Shown here piece after piece: positions 26,085 to 36,533 of a stretch of 64,000 nucleotides of DNA. This DNA comes from Methylobacterium sp. E-005. GTDB lineage: Bacteria; Pseudomonadota; Alphaproteobacteria; Rhizobiales; Beijerinckiaceae. Location of the stretch: NCBI RefSeq assembly GCF_022829725.1, contig NZ_JAKSYG010000030.1, forward strand, positions 42,004-106,003. The letters run 5' to 3'. Made by a program: the position numbers and the translations under genes. Below the pieces are notes generated by a model, which was given only the letters and a program-made list of their open reading frames with translations, was not told the DNA's origin and made no database searches. The first letter of the stretch is position 1. Each line of letters starts with the position of its first letter.

Positions 26085-27245
26085 TCACGCGGCCGTGCGG
26101 CGCTCGACCATCCGGGCCAGGAACGCGCTGCCGACCGGGATGATCGAATCGTCGAAGTTGTAGCCGGCATTGTGCAACCCGGGCCCGGGATTGGCACCGA
26201 GCCAGACATAGGCGCCGGGCACCGCCATGGTCATGTCGGCGAAATCCTCGCTGCCCATCTTCGGCGTGACGTTCGTCTCGACCATGTCGGCCCCGAGCAG
26301 TTCGGTTGCGACCTCCGTGGCGGCCGCGGCCTGCTCAGGGGCGTTCTCCAGCACGGAGAACACGTCCTGCAGGTCGACCGTGACCTCAGCGCCGTAGGCC
26401 GTGGCAAAACCCGCCGCCAACTCGCGCATGCGGGTGCCGGCGAGCGCCCGGATCTCCGGGTCGAAGGTCCGGATCGTGCCGGCGAGATGCGCCGTCTCCG
26501 GAATCACGTTGTAGGCCGAGCCCGCCTCAATCCGGGTGATCGACAGCACGATCGACTTCAGCGGGTCGGCGTTGCGCGAGACGATCGATTGCAGTGCCTG
26601 GGCGAGCCCGGTGGCGATGATGATCGGATCGGTGCCCCGATGCGGCTGGGCCGCGTGGATACCCTTGCCGCGGATGTGGATGTCGAAGAAGTCGGCCGCC
26701 GCCATGATCGGGCCGGGCCGCAGCTTGATCGTGCCGGCGCCGCCACCCGGCTGGTTGTGCAGGCCATAGATCTCGTCGCAGGGAAATTTCTCGAACAGTC
26801 CGTCCTTCAGCATGGCCCGGGCGCCGCCGCGGCCCTCTTCGGCCGGCTGGAACACGAAGACCGCCGTACCGTCGAAATTGCGCGTCTCCGCGAGGTAGCG
26901 GGCCGCGCCGAGCAGCATCGTGGTGTGGCCGTCATGCCCGCAGGCGTGCATCTTACCGGCATAGGTCGAGCGGTAGGGGAGGTTGGTCTCCTCCTCGATC
27001 GGCAGGGCGTCCATGTCGGCGCGCAGGCCGATCCGCTTCCCGTTGTCGGTGCGGCCCTTGAGCAGACCCACCACGCCGGTGCCGCCGATCCCGCGATGCA
27101 CCTCGCAGCCGAGCTTCTCCAGCATGTCGGCGACGATGCCGGATGTGCGGACCTCCTCGAAGCCGAGCTCCGGATGGGCATGGAGGTCGCGACGGAGCGC
27201 GGTCAGCTCGTCGGCATAGGCCTTGATGTGGTCGATCGGACTCAT
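26085..27245 (-). CDS. M20 family amidohydrolase (hippurate hydrolase type)
   Basis: A 386-residue M20D metallohydrolase that cleaves N-acyl or amide bonds of amino-acid conjugates. Metal-binding motifs: MHACGHDGHTTMLLGAARYL, the bridging E in FVFQPAEEGRGGA, H in IYGLHNQPGG, and the C-terminal HNAGYNFDD. The dimerisation domain with H in GKGIHAAQPHRGTDP sits in the middle. The ATG overlaps the stop of the upstream acyltransferase gene by four bases, so they form a coupled pair. The exact substrate cannot be read from sequence. Confidence 0.92.
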   Translation of the reverse strand: MSPIDHIKAYADELTALRRDLHAHPELGFEEVRTSGIVADMLEKLGCEVHRGIGGTGVVGLLKGRTDNGKRIGLRADMDALPIEEETNLPYRSTYAGKMHACGHDGHTTMLLGAARYLAETRNFDGTAVFVFQPAEEGRGGARAMLKDGLFEKFPCDEIYGLHNQPGGGAGTIKLRPGPIMAAADFFDIHIRGKGIHAAQPHRGTDPIIIATGLAQALQSIVSRNADPLKSIVLSITRIEAGSAYNVIPETAHLAGTIRTFDPEIRALAGTRMRELAAGFATAYGAEVTVDLQDVFSVLENAPEQAAAATEVATELLGADMVETNVTPKMGSEDFADMTMAVPGAYVWLGANPGPGLHNAGYNFDDSIIPVGSAFLARMVERRTAA

Positions 27246-28510
27246 GGTTCGGAACTCTCGGACGGGGATGTCATGGAGGGCGCTACGCCGTCGCAGGCGT
27301 CGCCCGCGTCCTTACGCCGAAATGGCGTCAGGGTGTCGAGGACGTCCACCGCCTCGGCGACGTGGGCGCGCTCCCGCTGCAAGTAATCGGCCACCGCGCG
27401 GCGGAGCGCCGGATCGGCGATGTCGTGGGCCGAGTGCATCAGCACCGGCCGGTAGCCGCGGGCGAGCTTGTGCTCCCCCTGCGCGCCGGCCTCGACCCGC
27501 TTCAGGCCGCGCGCAATCGCGAAATCGATCGCCTGATAGTAGCAGACTTCGAAATGAAGGAACGGGTGGTCCTCGATGCAACCCCAGTTGCGGCCGTAGA
27601 GGGCCGTGTCTCCGATCAGGTTGATGGCGCCTGCGATGTAATCCCCCGCGCGCTTGGCCATCACCAGCAATACGCGGTCGGCCATACGCTCGGACAGCAG
27701 CGAGAAGAACTTTCGGTTGAGATAGGGACGGCCCCACTTCCGGGAGCCGGTGTCCATGTAGAAGCCGTAGAACGCGTCCCAATGGGCCTCGGTGATATCC
27801 GCACCGGTCAGATGCTCGACGGTGATGCCGGGTTCGAGCGCGTCGCGGCGCTCCTTGCGGATGTTTTTCCGCTTGCGCGAGGCGAGGGCGGCGAGGAAGT
27901 CGTCGAATGTGGCGTAGCCGTCGTTCTCCCAGTGGAACTGCTGGTCGGTGCGCTGCAGGAAGCCCGCGGCGCCAGCCCGCTCCCACTCGGCCTCGCGCAT
28001 GAAGGTCACGTGGATCGAGGAGGCCTTGGTCTCAGCCCGCAGCGCCCGCAGGCCCGCGACGAGCCCGGCCGTGGCCTCATCCGGATCGGCGCCGGGGGCG
28101 ATCAGGAAGCGCGGTCCGGTGACCGGCGTGAACGGGATGCTGACCTGAAGCTTCGGATAATAGGAGCCGCCGGCCCGCTCATAGGCGTCGGCCCAGCCGT
28201 GGTCGAAGACGTATTCGCCCTGGCTGTGGGATTTCAGATAGCAGGGCACCACGCCGAGCCGCGCGCCGTCGCGCTCGACGGAGACATGCAGCGGCAGCCA
28301 GCCGGTCCGGCGCGAGACGCAGCCGGAATCCTCCAGAGCCGACAGGAAGGCGTGGGAGACGAAGGGGTTGTGGGTCTCGTCACCCGCCGCCAGGGTTTCG
28401 GGGGAGAAGGCGCAGGCATCCCATTCCGCCGCGCCGATTTCCTTGAGTCCGGGAAGCGCCCGCACGGTGAGGGTGGGGGTTTCCGGCGTCGGCCCGGGTG
28501 CTTGCTTCAT
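27242..28510 (-). CDS. FemAB-like GNAT-fold protein (DUF482)
   Basis: A 422-residue protein of the FemAB-like/DUF482 group, an acyltransferase fold of unproven activity. Recognisable phrases: VSHAFLSALEDSGCVSRRTG, YVFDHGWADAYERAGGSYYP, ASRKRKNIRKERR, and GRNWGCIEDHPFLHFEVCYY. No aminoacyl-transfer partner is visible. The acidic, Ser-rich C-terminus ends in a four-base overlap with the amidohydrolase gene. Its upstream end faces an empty stretch. Confidence 0.86.
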   Translation of the reverse strand: MKQAPGPTPETPTLTVRALPGLKEIGAAEWDACAFSPETLAAGDETHNPFVSHAFLSALEDSGCVSRRTGWLPLHVSVERDGARLGVVPCYLKSHSQGEYVFDHGWADAYERAGGSYYPKLQVSIPFTPVTGPRFLIAPGADPDEATAGLVAGLRALRAETKASSIHVTFMREAEWERAGAAGFLQRTDQQFHWENDGYATFDDFLAALASRKRKNIRKERRDALEPGITVEHLTGADITEAHWDAFYGFYMDTGSRKWGRPYLNRKFFSLLSERMADRVLLVMAKRAGDYIAGAINLIGDTALYGRNWGCIEDHPFLHFEVCYYQAIDFAIARGLKRVEAGAQGEHKLARGYRPVLMHSAHDIADPALRRAVADYLQRERAHVAEAVDVLDTLTPFRRKDAGDACDGVAPSMTSPSESSEP

Positions 28511-29067
28511 GCCGTGAGTCTAATCCCTGCCGGGATGGGGGCAAGCGGGCGGATGCGCGCGGCCGGGCGGGCGGCGTTGTCACTTCGCCATCGTCGTCAC
28601 ACCATGCGGCCGCCGAATCCCGGGAACGAACCGCATCGCCATGACCCGGCACGCGCCGGCTCTCGATAGCAGCAGGCCCCCCACCGACATCCGCCGGACG
28701 ATTTCATCGACGACGTCCTGTGCGAGATGAGCAATCTCGACCCGCAGGATACGAACAGGCCGGGCACGATCCTCATCGCGCCGGCGCTTGGCGCGTACGG
28801 GCCGCGGGTGAACTAATATCCCGGCCGAGCTGGACGGCTTGCCCGGTTTGGCCGTCTCCGTTGAAACCAATCCCAAGATGCGGGACATTCCATCCAGACG
28901 CCCGCCACCCGGGCAGCCGCGCCGCTGGGGATCGCCTGGATGCGCCTGAACTGTGCCGCGTTGCTCGACTTCTGGACCCACGGCGCATCTTGGAACCGCC
29001 GGGAGGCCGCGACCTTCCTCGACGGGCAGCACAAGCTTCCTCGGCGACGCCCCAACGATGAGTAGGA
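28511..29067. other. 557-base gap with two short protein-like open frames
   Basis: No complete gene is convincing here. Two plus-strand frames read like the ends of proteins. One runs from 28670 to TAA at 28814-28816 (HPPDDFIDDVLCEMSNLDPQ, then GTILIAPALGAYGPRVN). The other, in a different frame, ends with TAG at 29063-29065 (MRLNCAALLDFWTHGASWNR from ATG 28940). Neither has a good start or ribosome binding site and neither matches a family I know. They may be decayed gene remnants or chance frames. Confidence 0.35.
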
Positions 29068-29466
29068 TTACTCCTCGAACCGGCCGACGCAGGTGACGTC
29101 CCCTTCCTCGCAGGTGAGATAGCCGGTCAGTATTTTGGTCCGAGCGGCCGTCACACGGGCGAGGCAATCGGCGTGGACCTGCGGCTGAATCGAACCGCCC
29201 TCGACACCCATGGCCTCGAGGGCACAGCTGGCGTCCCGGAACGGCAGCCACGCCTTCTGGGCGGCGCGCAGGCTGTCCTTCGCCTTCGGGCCGATCCGCT
29301 TCATCAGCTTGCCGTAGGCCGCGTTCATCGCCGCATCCGCGCGCTCGTAGGCGGCCCCGGCGCAGGCGTTGAGATCCATCTGGGTCGTTGCGGCGCAGGG
29401 ATCGGCCGAGCGAGCCGGCGCCGCCGCACAGATGAGGACGGCAAGGCCGGCGGCGGCTCGCCTCAC
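29068..29466 (-). CDS. Lysozyme inhibitor LprI family protein (DUF1311)
   Basis: A 132-residue exported protein. GTG at 29466 gives a signal peptide (RRAAAGLAVLICAAAPARSA). The mature part follows the DUF1311 pattern: Cys, TTQMDLNACAGAAYERAD, AAMNAAYGKLM, then paired cysteines (ASCALEAMG, HADCLARVT, YLTCEEGDVTC). Members bind host lysozyme or act in the envelope. The start overlaps the stop of the phosphodiesterase gene upstream by four bases, so ridA, the phosphodiesterase and this gene form one unit. Confidence 0.84.
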   Translation of the reverse strand: MRRAAAGLAVLICAAAPARSADPCAATTQMDLNACAGAAYERADAAMNAAYGKLMKRIGPKAKDSLRAAQKAWLPFRDASCALEAMGVEGGSIQPQVHADCLARVTAARTKILTGYLTCEEGDVTCVGRFEE

Positions 29467-30209
29467 GGCACGAAGCCCTCGAACACCATCTGGTCCGCGT
29501 ATGCCCCGGCGCGGGTACGCTGCTCCTCGGTTCGCACCGTCCAGGCCATGACCGGGATTCGCCCGAGCAGCCGACACAGATAGGTCGGCGCGCAGGGCAG
29601 GTCGTCCACCCGCCACGACAGGAAGTCAGGCCGGGTCTCGGCGAAGTGCAGGATATTGGAGAGGGCCAGCCGCATGCTCGGCGGCAGCGCCGCGTAGGCT
29701 GGGTCGTCCTGGGTCGTCTCCGCTACGATCCCGCGCGGGATCGTCGGGCAGAGGTCGCGCAGGGCCTTGACCACCTGCGGATCGAAGGATTTCAGCGCCA
29801 CCGGCCCAGCATAGCCCACGGCCACTTCGGCGGCGCGGGTCGCAAGGCGCAGGTCGCCGTCATACCGGGACTTCACCTCGATCACGACTGGCACCGCCCC
29901 GGCCACCGCCGCCAGGAAGGCCGGCAGGGTCGGGATTGTCTCAGCAGTCCCACCGATCCTGAGCGTCCCGAGATCGGCGGCCGATCGCTGCGTCACCGCC
30001 TCGCTCGCCTCGGTGAGCCGGCCGAGGGCGGCGTCGTGGAACACCATCGCCTCGCCGTCCTGGCTGAGCTGCACGTCGCACTCGATGGCGTAGCCGCCGG
30101 CGACCGCCGCCAGGGCCGCGGCCAGCGTGTTCTCCGGACGGCCCGCCGCCCGGTCGTGCAGCCCGCGATGGGCGATCGGCCGCGCGGTCAGCCAGTCCGG
30201 CGCCGCCAT
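29463..30209 (-). CDS. Glycerophosphodiester phosphodiesterase
   Basis: A 248-residue cytoplasmic GDPD-family TIM barrel that releases glycerol-3-phosphate from glycerophosphodiesters. Catalytic motifs: IAHRGLHD (H and R), E in GRPENTLAA, and ECDVQLSQDGEAMVFHD with E, D and H; the late E is in VIEVKSR. Start ATG 30209 lies two bases after the ridA stop. Lacks a signal peptide, unlike GlpQ, so it resembles the UgpQ type. Confidence 0.92.
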   Translation of the reverse strand: MAAPDWLTARPIAHRGLHDRAAGRPENTLAAALAAVAGGYAIECDVQLSQDGEAMVFHDAALGRLTEASEAVTQRSAADLGTLRIGGTAETIPTLPAFLAAVAGAVPVVIEVKSRYDGDLRLATRAAEVAVGYAGPVALKSFDPQVVKALRDLCPTIPRGIVAETTQDDPAYAALPPSMRLALSNILHFAETRPDFLSWRVDDLPCAPTYLCRLLGRIPVMAWTVRTEEQRTRAGAYADQMVFEGFVP

Positions 30210-30211
30210 CG

Positions 30212-30685
30212 TCAGCGGACCTCGAACATCGCTTCGACCTCGACGGCGGCGTCGAGGGGCAGCTCCGCCACACCGACCGTCGAGCGGGCGTGCCGGCCCC
30301 GGTCGCCCAAAAGCTCGACCATCAGGTCGGAGGCGCCGTTCATCACCCCGGCCACCGCCGAGAAGCCCGGCGCCGCGTTGATGAAGCCGCCGAGCCGGAC
30401 GCACTGGACCACGGCGCGGTCGAGATCCCCCACCGCGGCCTCGAGCTGTGCGAGGATGTTCAGGGCGCAGAGCCGGGCGGCCGCCTTGCCGGCCTCTGCC
30501 GAAACGGTGCCGCCGACCTTGCCCTTGTGCTCGGCCGCGATGGCGCCGTCGGCGCCGAAGCAGACCTGGCCGGAGATCACCACGAGGTTGCCGGTGCGCA
30601 CGAACGGCACATAATTGGCCACCGGCGCCGCCGCCTTCGGCAGGGTGAGTCCGAGCGCCTGCAGGCGTTCCTTGATCGTGCTCAT
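30212..30685 (-). CDS. RidA family protein
   Basis: A 157-residue YjgF/RidA-fold protein, which removes reactive enamine/imine intermediates from amino-acid metabolism. It has the long form of the family (MSTIKERLQALGLTLPKAAA, then VISGQVCFGADG) with the C-terminal catalytic segment ARSTVGVAELPLDAAVEVEA. The key Arg in the usual R-S-x-x-x-V stretch is present. GAGGGAGCC precedes the ATG. First gene of the ridA-phosphodiesterase-lprI unit and divergent from argD. Confidence 0.9.
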   Translation of the reverse strand: MSTIKERLQALGLTLPKAAAPVANYVPFVRTGNLVVISGQVCFGADGAIAAEHKGKVGGTVSAEAGKAAARLCALNILAQLEAAVGDLDRAVVQCVRLGGFINAAPGFSAVAGVMNGASDLMVELLGDRGRHARSTVGVAELPLDAAVEVEAMFEVR

Positions 30686-30955
30686 CGGAGGCTCCCTCGC
30701 TGATCGAAACCGCCGGGAGCTGGAGCATGGCCGCCCCCCGGCACGCAAGGGGCGCAACCCTTGCAACGGGTAGAAATCCGGTGTTCCAAAGCATCGCGCA
30801 GAGCTGCCGCGCGGCTGCGGCGAACATTGAATCGTTGACAGGGGCACGCACTTTCATAGTAATCGCGCGCGTGCCGCCCCTGACTGAGGCGGCACTTTCA
30901 TTTGGAGCCGGCTAACGCTTGCTCCGGGATCGATTGAAGAACGGAGATGGGACCC

Positions 30956-32146
30956 GTGACGTCAGCCCTTCTGCCGACCTATGTCCGCGCGCCGCTCGCC
31001 TTCGAGCGCGGCGAAGGCGCTTGGCTCGTGACGGAGGGCGGGGAGCGATACCTCGATTTCGGCGCCGGCATCGCGGTGAACGCGCTGGGCCACGCCCATC
31101 CCCACCTCGTCGGCGCGCTGACCGAGCAGGCAAATCGCATCTGGCACACCTCGAACCTGTTCGAGATCCCCGGTGGCGAGCGGCTGGGCCAGCGCTTCGC
31201 CGACGCGACCTTCGCCGACGTGGTGTTCTTCTGCAACTCGGGGGCCGAGGCCAACGAGGCGGCGATCAAGATCGCCCGCAAGTATCACGCGGCCGACGGC
31301 CATCCGGAGCGCTTCCGGATCGTCACCTTCGCGGGTGCCTTCCACGGGCGGACGCTGGCGACGCTGGCGGCCGGCGGGCAGCAGAAGTACCTGGAGGGCT
31401 TCGGGCCCAAGGCGGAAGGATTCGATCAGGTCCCGGCCGGCGACTGGGCCGCGCTGGACGCCGTGATCGGGCCGGAGACGGCGGCGCTGATGATCGAGCC
31501 GATCCAGGGCGAGGGCGGCGTGCGGGTGATTCCCCACGCGGATCTCCGCCGCCTGCGCGAGATCTGCGATGCCAACGGCCTCCTCCTGATCATGGACGAG
31601 GTCCAGACCGGCATCGGCCGCACCGGCAAGCTGTTCGCGCATGAATGGTCGGGGATCACCCCGGACATCATGAGCGCCGCCAAGGGCATCGGCGGCGGTT
31701 TCCCGATGGGCGCCTGCCTCGCCACCCGCGAGGCCGCCCGGGGCATGACCGCCGGCACGCACGGCACCACCTTTGGCGGCAATCCGCTCGCCATGGCGGT
31801 GGGCAACGCCGTGCTGGACGTGGTGCTGGGCGAGGGCTTCCTCGAGCGCGTCGCCCGCTCCGGCCTGCTCCTGAAGCAGAAGCTCGCGGCGCTGCGCGAC
31901 CGTCATCCCCACGTCTTCGAGGAGATCCGCGGCGAGGGGCTGATGCTCGGCCTCAAGCTCGGCGTGCCGAACACCGACTTCGCGGCCGCCGCGCGCGACG
32001 CGCATCTGCTGGTCATCCCGGCGGGCGACAACATCGTCCGTCTGCTGCCGCCGCTGACCATCAGCGAGGCCGAGATCGACGAGGCGGTCCGGCGGCTCGA
32101 CACGGCCGCATCCGGATTCGAGGCCGTGCGCGGCGCAGCCGAGTAG
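30956..32146 (+). CDS. argD: Acetylornithine aminotransferase
   Basis: A class-III PLP aminotransferase of arginine synthesis, about 396 residues. PLP-binding: [26 protein letters not shown], the D in [16 protein letters not shown] and the Schiff-base K in [18 protein letters not shown] 30956 is preferred because GGAG sits nine bases before it; ATG 30947 in the same frame overlaps that GGAG. The upstream gap (30686-30955) contains two direct GCACTTTCAT repeats (30848, 30892), possible regulatory sites. argF and hslO follow, as in many Hyphomicrobiales. Confidence 0.95.
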   Translation: MTSALLPTYVRAPLAFERGEGAWLVTEGGERYLDFGAGIAVNALGHAHPHLVGALTEQANRIWHTSNLFEIPGGERLGQRFADATFADVVFFCNSGAEANEAAIKIARKYHAADGHPERFRIVTFAGAFHGRTLATLAAGGQQKYLEGFGPKAEGFDQVPAGDWAALDAVIGPETAALMIEPIQGEGGVRVIPHADLRRLREICDANGLLLIMDEVQTGIGRTGKLFAHEWSGITPDIMSAAKGIGGGFPMGACLATREAARGMTAGTHGTTFGGNPLAMAVGNAVLDVVLGEGFLERVARSGLLLKQKLAALRDRHPHVFEEIRGEGLMLGLKLGVPNTDFAAAARDAHLLVIPAGDNIVRLLPPLTISEAEIDEAVRRLDTAASGFEAVRGAAE

Positions 32147-32172
32147 CGCGCTTCCCGAGCGACTGCCGAACA

Positions 32173-32197
32173 CCGCCCGCCGCACCGCGGCGGGCGG
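32173..32197 (+). terminator. Hairpin between argD and argF
   Basis: CCGCCCGCCGC (32173-32183) pairs perfectly with GCGGCGGGCGG (32187-32197), loop ACC. An 11-bp GC stem 26 bases after argD, without a U-run. It suggests that argF has its own promoter or is attenuated. Confidence 0.55.
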
Positions 32198-32315
32198 CCC
32201 GAAGCGTTTCCGGACACGGTCGATTCCGCCGTGCCTGACGGAAAGGCCCTATCAGGAGGTAGAGTACGGTTCATGATCAGGTGATCGTTGAGCAGACTCT
32301 AGTTATTGTGACGTG

Positions 32316-33296
<981 letters not shown>

Positions 33297-33515
33297 GGCC
33301 GGGCTCGCGCCCGCGGCTTCGGCACACCATATAGGGGACGCGGGCGGCCTGCGCGGCCCGTATCCCCATCACGGCTGCCGACAGGCGGCATCCCGGCAAC
33401 GGATGTGGCGCGACGCGCCCGTCCTCCCACGGGGCGCGGACGGGGTGAGGGATCGCTCCGCTCGGGCTCGCCCCTCACGCCCCTCGGCGCAACAGGCGTA
33501 TCGATCGGAGAGGGC

Positions 33516-34541
33516 ATGAGTTCAGGAACCCCATCGCACTCGGACACCCCGCAGGCCGGCAACGGCAACGTGGGCGGCGACGACGCCGTGCTGCCCTTCG
33601 CCGTGGAGGCGCTGGACGTGCGCGGGCGCGTCGTCCGGCTCGGCCCCGCCGTGGACACGATCCTGCGCCGGCACGGTTATCCGGACCCGGTCGCACGGCT
33701 GCTCGGCGAGGCGGCGGCCCTCACGGTGCTGCTCGGCTCCTCGCTGAAGTTCGAGGGCCGGTTTCAGCTTCAGACCAAGACCGATGGCCCGGTGGCGATG
33801 ATCGTGGTTGATTTCGAGGCGCCGGATCGCCTGCGCGCCACCGCGCGGTTCGAGGCCGAGCGCGTCACGGCCCTCGGCTCCGGCCCGCTCAAGGATGCCG
33901 ACCTGATCGGCACCGGGCACCTCGCCATGACGATCGACCAGGGCACGACGGCCAGCCGCTACCAGGGCGTCGTCGCCCTCGAAGGCCAGAGCCTGGAGCA
34001 GGCCGCACATCAGTATTTCCGCCAGTCCGAGCAGATTCCGACGGAGGTCCGTCTCGCCGTGGCCGAAGCCGTCGAGGAGGGGGCCGGGCATTGGCGGGCC
34101 GGCGGCCTCTTGGTGCAGTTCCTGCCGCAGTCGATCGACCGGGCCCGGCTCGCCGACCTGCCGCCCGGCGACATCCCGCAGGGGCACACGCATCTCTCGG
34201 GCGAGGCCCCGGAGGACGATGCCTGGGTCGAGGCGCGCTCGCTCGTCGCCACCATCGAGGATCACGAGCTCGTCGACCCCAATGTGTCGAGCGAGCGCCT
34301 GCTTTACCGGCTGTTCCACGAGCGCGGCGTGCGCGTCTTCGATCGCCAGCCCGTGCAGGAGACCTGCCGCTGCTCGCAGGAGCGCGTAATGGGCATGATC
34401 CGCTCGTTCTCGCCACAGGAGCGGCGCGACATGGTGGCGGATGACGGGCGCATCGTCATCACCTGCGAGTTCTGCTCCCGACGCTACGACCTCGACCCGC
34501 AGATGGTCGAGGCTGAGATCGCGGATCAGCCCAAGCAGTAG
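33516..34541 (+). CDS. hslO: Redox-regulated chaperone Hsp33
   Basis: A 341-residue cytoplasmic holdase chaperone switched on by oxidation. The C-terminal zinc centre uses C284-x-C286 and C317-x-x-C320 (CRC; CEFC), which form disulfides under peroxide. The N-terminal domain includes VARLLGEAAALTVLLGSSLK. GGAGAGGGC precedes ATG 33516; the upstream in-frame extension to 33405 is compositionally repeat-like and is rejected. It completes the argD-argF-hslO cluster. Confidence 0.95.
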   Translation: MSSGTPSHSDTPQAGNGNVGGDDAVLPFAVEALDVRGRVVRLGPAVDTILRRHGYPDPVARLLGEAAALTVLLGSSLKFEGRFQLQTKTDGPVAMIVVDFEAPDRLRATARFEAERVTALGSGPLKDADLIGTGHLAMTIDQGTTASRYQGVVALEGQSLEQAAHQYFRQSEQIPTEVRLAVAEAVEEGAGHWRAGGLLVQFLPQSIDRARLADLPPGDIPQGHTHLSGEAPEDDAWVEARSLVATIEDHELVDPNVSSERLLYRLFHERGVRVFDRQPVQETCRCSQERVMGMIRSFSPQERRDMVADDGRIVITCEFCSRRYDLDPQMVEAEIADQPKQ

Positions 34542-34711
34542 AAACCGACGTCCCGGCCGGGCGAGCAGGCTTTCATCGCGGCCTTACGGCCAAGCTGCGC
34601 TCGCGAAACGCAGGAATATCGGTATTCGTTGCGCGAATTTTTCAGGTTCCTGACCAGAACCGTTTCCGGACCTTCGACGTTGCGTGGCAGAATCAACATT
34701 GGAGGAACGCC

Positions 34712-35923
34712 ATGCGGAGATTGTCGATCGGTTTGGCCGCGCTGCTGATGAGCACCTCGGCCTACGCGCAGCAAGGCGGCGCCGAACGCGGGCCCGGGAT
34801 GGGCAGCCGCGGGGGACAGGGCGAAGCAGGGTCGAGCCTGAAGTCCGGCGCCGAGGGTGGCCGGATGGGCGGAGCCGCGCGTGGTGGTGACCGCGGCGCC
34901 ATGCAGGGTGGCCAGCAGGGCAGTCAGGCGGGCACCGAGCGGGGCCGCGGCGAGGGCCGGATGGCGCAGGATCGCGACCAGGGCAGCCGCGGCGACCGGG
35001 CCGGCGCCGAGCGAGGCGATCGCGACAACGGCCGCACCGCCGACCGCAACGGCCGCGGGGACCGCGACGGCGCCCGTGCCGAGCGCGGCGACCGCCGGGG
35101 CGATCATGTCGATGTCCGCGGCCGTACCGATGTCAGCAGCCGGACCGACGTGCGGACCGATCGGATCGAGGGCGGCTTCCGCCGCGAGGGCCGTTTCGTC
35201 GTCATCGGCGGGCGCCGGGTCGTGTACGGTTCCCCCGAGTACCGCCGTCTGATCGTCACCGAGAATCGCGGTCCGCGCGCGCGCTATGTGGTCATCCGCG
35301 GTCAGCGCGTCCTGTACGGCTCGCCCGAGTATCGCCGACTCGTCAGCGTCCACGAGACCGGTCCCCGCGCGCGCTATGTGGTCATCCGCGGCCAGCGCGT
35401 CCTGTACGGCTCGCCCGAGTACCGTCGCCTCGTGACGGTGCAGGAGGATCGCTTCGTGACGATCCGCGGCCAGCGCGTCCGTTACGGCTCCGCGGAGTAC
35501 CGTCGTCTCGGCGGCGGCGGTACCGTCAGCGCGAGCTTCCGCTCGGAGCAGCGCGCCGGCGCCCGGTTCGACAAAAGCGGCGCGCGGGACCGGGACGGGA
35601 TCCGCAACGCGTCGCGCACCGAGGACCGCGATAACGGCCGCAACGCCGGCCGGACGGAGCGCGGCCATGACCGCGGAATGGACCGCAACGCCGAGCGCAA
35701 CGGCCGGAACGACGGCATGCGCAACAGCGATCTGCGCGGCAACCAGCAGGACGGCATCCGCAACGCCTCCGACCGCGGCAACCAGCAGGGGGGCATGAAG
35801 TCCGGCGCTGAAGGCGGTCGAACCGGTGGCGAGCGTGGCGGCCTGCAGGGCAACGCCAATGGCGGCAGCAGCATAAGCGGCGGCCGGACCGGCGGCGGTC
35901 AGCCGGGTGCCGGGCGCAACTGA
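34712..35923 (+). CDS. Secreted Arg/Gly-rich protein with four tandem repeats
   Basis: A 403-residue protein with a signal peptide (MRRLSIGLAALLMSTSAYAQ). The flanks are low-complexity, rich in G, R, D and N (RGDRAGAERGDRDNGRTADR). Between residues 161 and about 267 it has four copies of a compact unit, R-F/Y-V-V/T-I-x-G-x-R-V-x-YGSPEYRRL, starting at residues 161, 191, 221 and 247. Copies 2 and 3 are nearly identical in DNA (90-base period). KSGAEGGR occurs near both ends. GGAGGA precedes the ATG. A one-mismatch sigma-EcfG-like site (AGAAC-N17-CGTT, 34656-34681) lies just upstream. No known domain recognised. Confidence 0.8.
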   Translation: MRRLSIGLAALLMSTSAYAQQGGAERGPGMGSRGGQGEAGSSLKSGAEGGRMGGAARGGDRGAMQGGQQGSQAGTERGRGEGRMAQDRDQGSRGDRAGAERGDRDNGRTADRNGRGDRDGARAERGDRRGDHVDVRGRTDVSSRTDVRTDRIEGGFRREGRFVVIGGRRVVYGSPEYRRLIVTENRGPRARYVVIRGQRVLYGSPEYRRLVSVHETGPRARYVVIRGQRVLYGSPEYRRLVTVQEDRFVTIRGQRVRYGSAEYRRLGGGGTVSASFRSEQRAGARFDKSGARDRDGIRNASRTEDRDNGRNAGRTERGHDRGMDRNAERNGRNDGMRNSDLRGNQQDGIRNASDRGNQQGGMKSGAEGGRTGGERGGLQGNANGGSSISGGRTGGGQPGAGRN

Positions 35924-35942
35924 ACGGGTCCGATCTTTCGGG

Positions 35943-35966
35943 GGGAGGGGCTTTCGAGCCCCTCCC
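35943..35966. terminator. Bidirectional hairpin with TTCG loop
   Basis: GGGAGGGGCT (35943-35952) pairs perfectly with AGCCCCTCCC (35957-35966) across TTCG, a very stable tetraloop. It lies exactly between the convergent repeat-protein gene and speG and ends at the base before the speG stop. There is no long U-run on either side. Confidence 0.65.
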
Positions 35967-36533
35967 TCAGACCTTCAGAACGGGCTCCGCGATGTCGCCG
36001 CCGCCGCGGGCCTTGAGATAATCCGGCTGGAACAGGCACATCCGCACCGCGTCGCGGTAGCGGCCATTCACGAAGAACTCGTCCTTCAGCACCCCCTCCG
36101 GGCGGAAACCGCAGCGCTCGTAAATACGCACGGCCCGGGCATTGTCCCGATCGACGTGCAGGTAGAGCTTGTGGATGTTCAGCACGCTGAACGCGTAATC
36201 CATGGCGATCCGGGTCGCCTGCCACGCGTAGCCTCGGCCCTGAAAGCCCGGGTGGATCGCGATCTGGAATTCGCAGCGCCGGTGCAGATGGTTGATCTCG
36301 ACGAGCTCGATCAGCCCGGCCGGCTCGCCGCTCGGATCGGCCACGATGAAGCGGCGCTCGCCCTGGTTGTGGATGTTGCGCTCGTAGAGCTGCTGCAGCT
36401 CGGCGAAGGACTCGTAGGCCTCCTCGAACCAGTAGCGCATGATGCTGTCGTTGTTGTTGAGCTGGTGGACGAAGCGCAGATCCTCCCGCTCCAGCGGCCG
36501 CAGCTTGATGGTGATGTCGGTGAGCGCCTTCAT
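35967..36533 (-). CDS. speG: Spermidine N(1)-acetyltransferase
   Basis: A 188-residue GNAT enzyme. It aligns by eye along nearly its whole length with E. coli Spe[76 protein letters not shown], and [18 protein letters not shown]. SpeG acetylates spermidine and spermine to prevent polyamine toxicity. It overlaps the argE-like stop by four bases, an apparent coupling of polyamine and ornithine metabolism. Confidence 0.92.
   Translation of the reverse strand: MKALTDITIKLRPLEREDLRFVHQLNNNDSIMRYWFEEAYESFAELQQLYERNIHNQGERRFIVADPSGEPAGLIELVEINHLHRRCEFQIAIHPGFQGRGYAWQATRIAMDYAFSVLNIHKLYLHVDRDNARAVRIYERCGFRPEGVLKDEFFVNGRYRDAVRMCLFQPDYLKARGGGDIAEPVLKV

Noticed and set aside
33405..33515. N-terminal extension of Hsp33
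   Set aside because: The sequence is repeat-like and the family starts near the ATG at 33516, which has a strong ribosome binding site.
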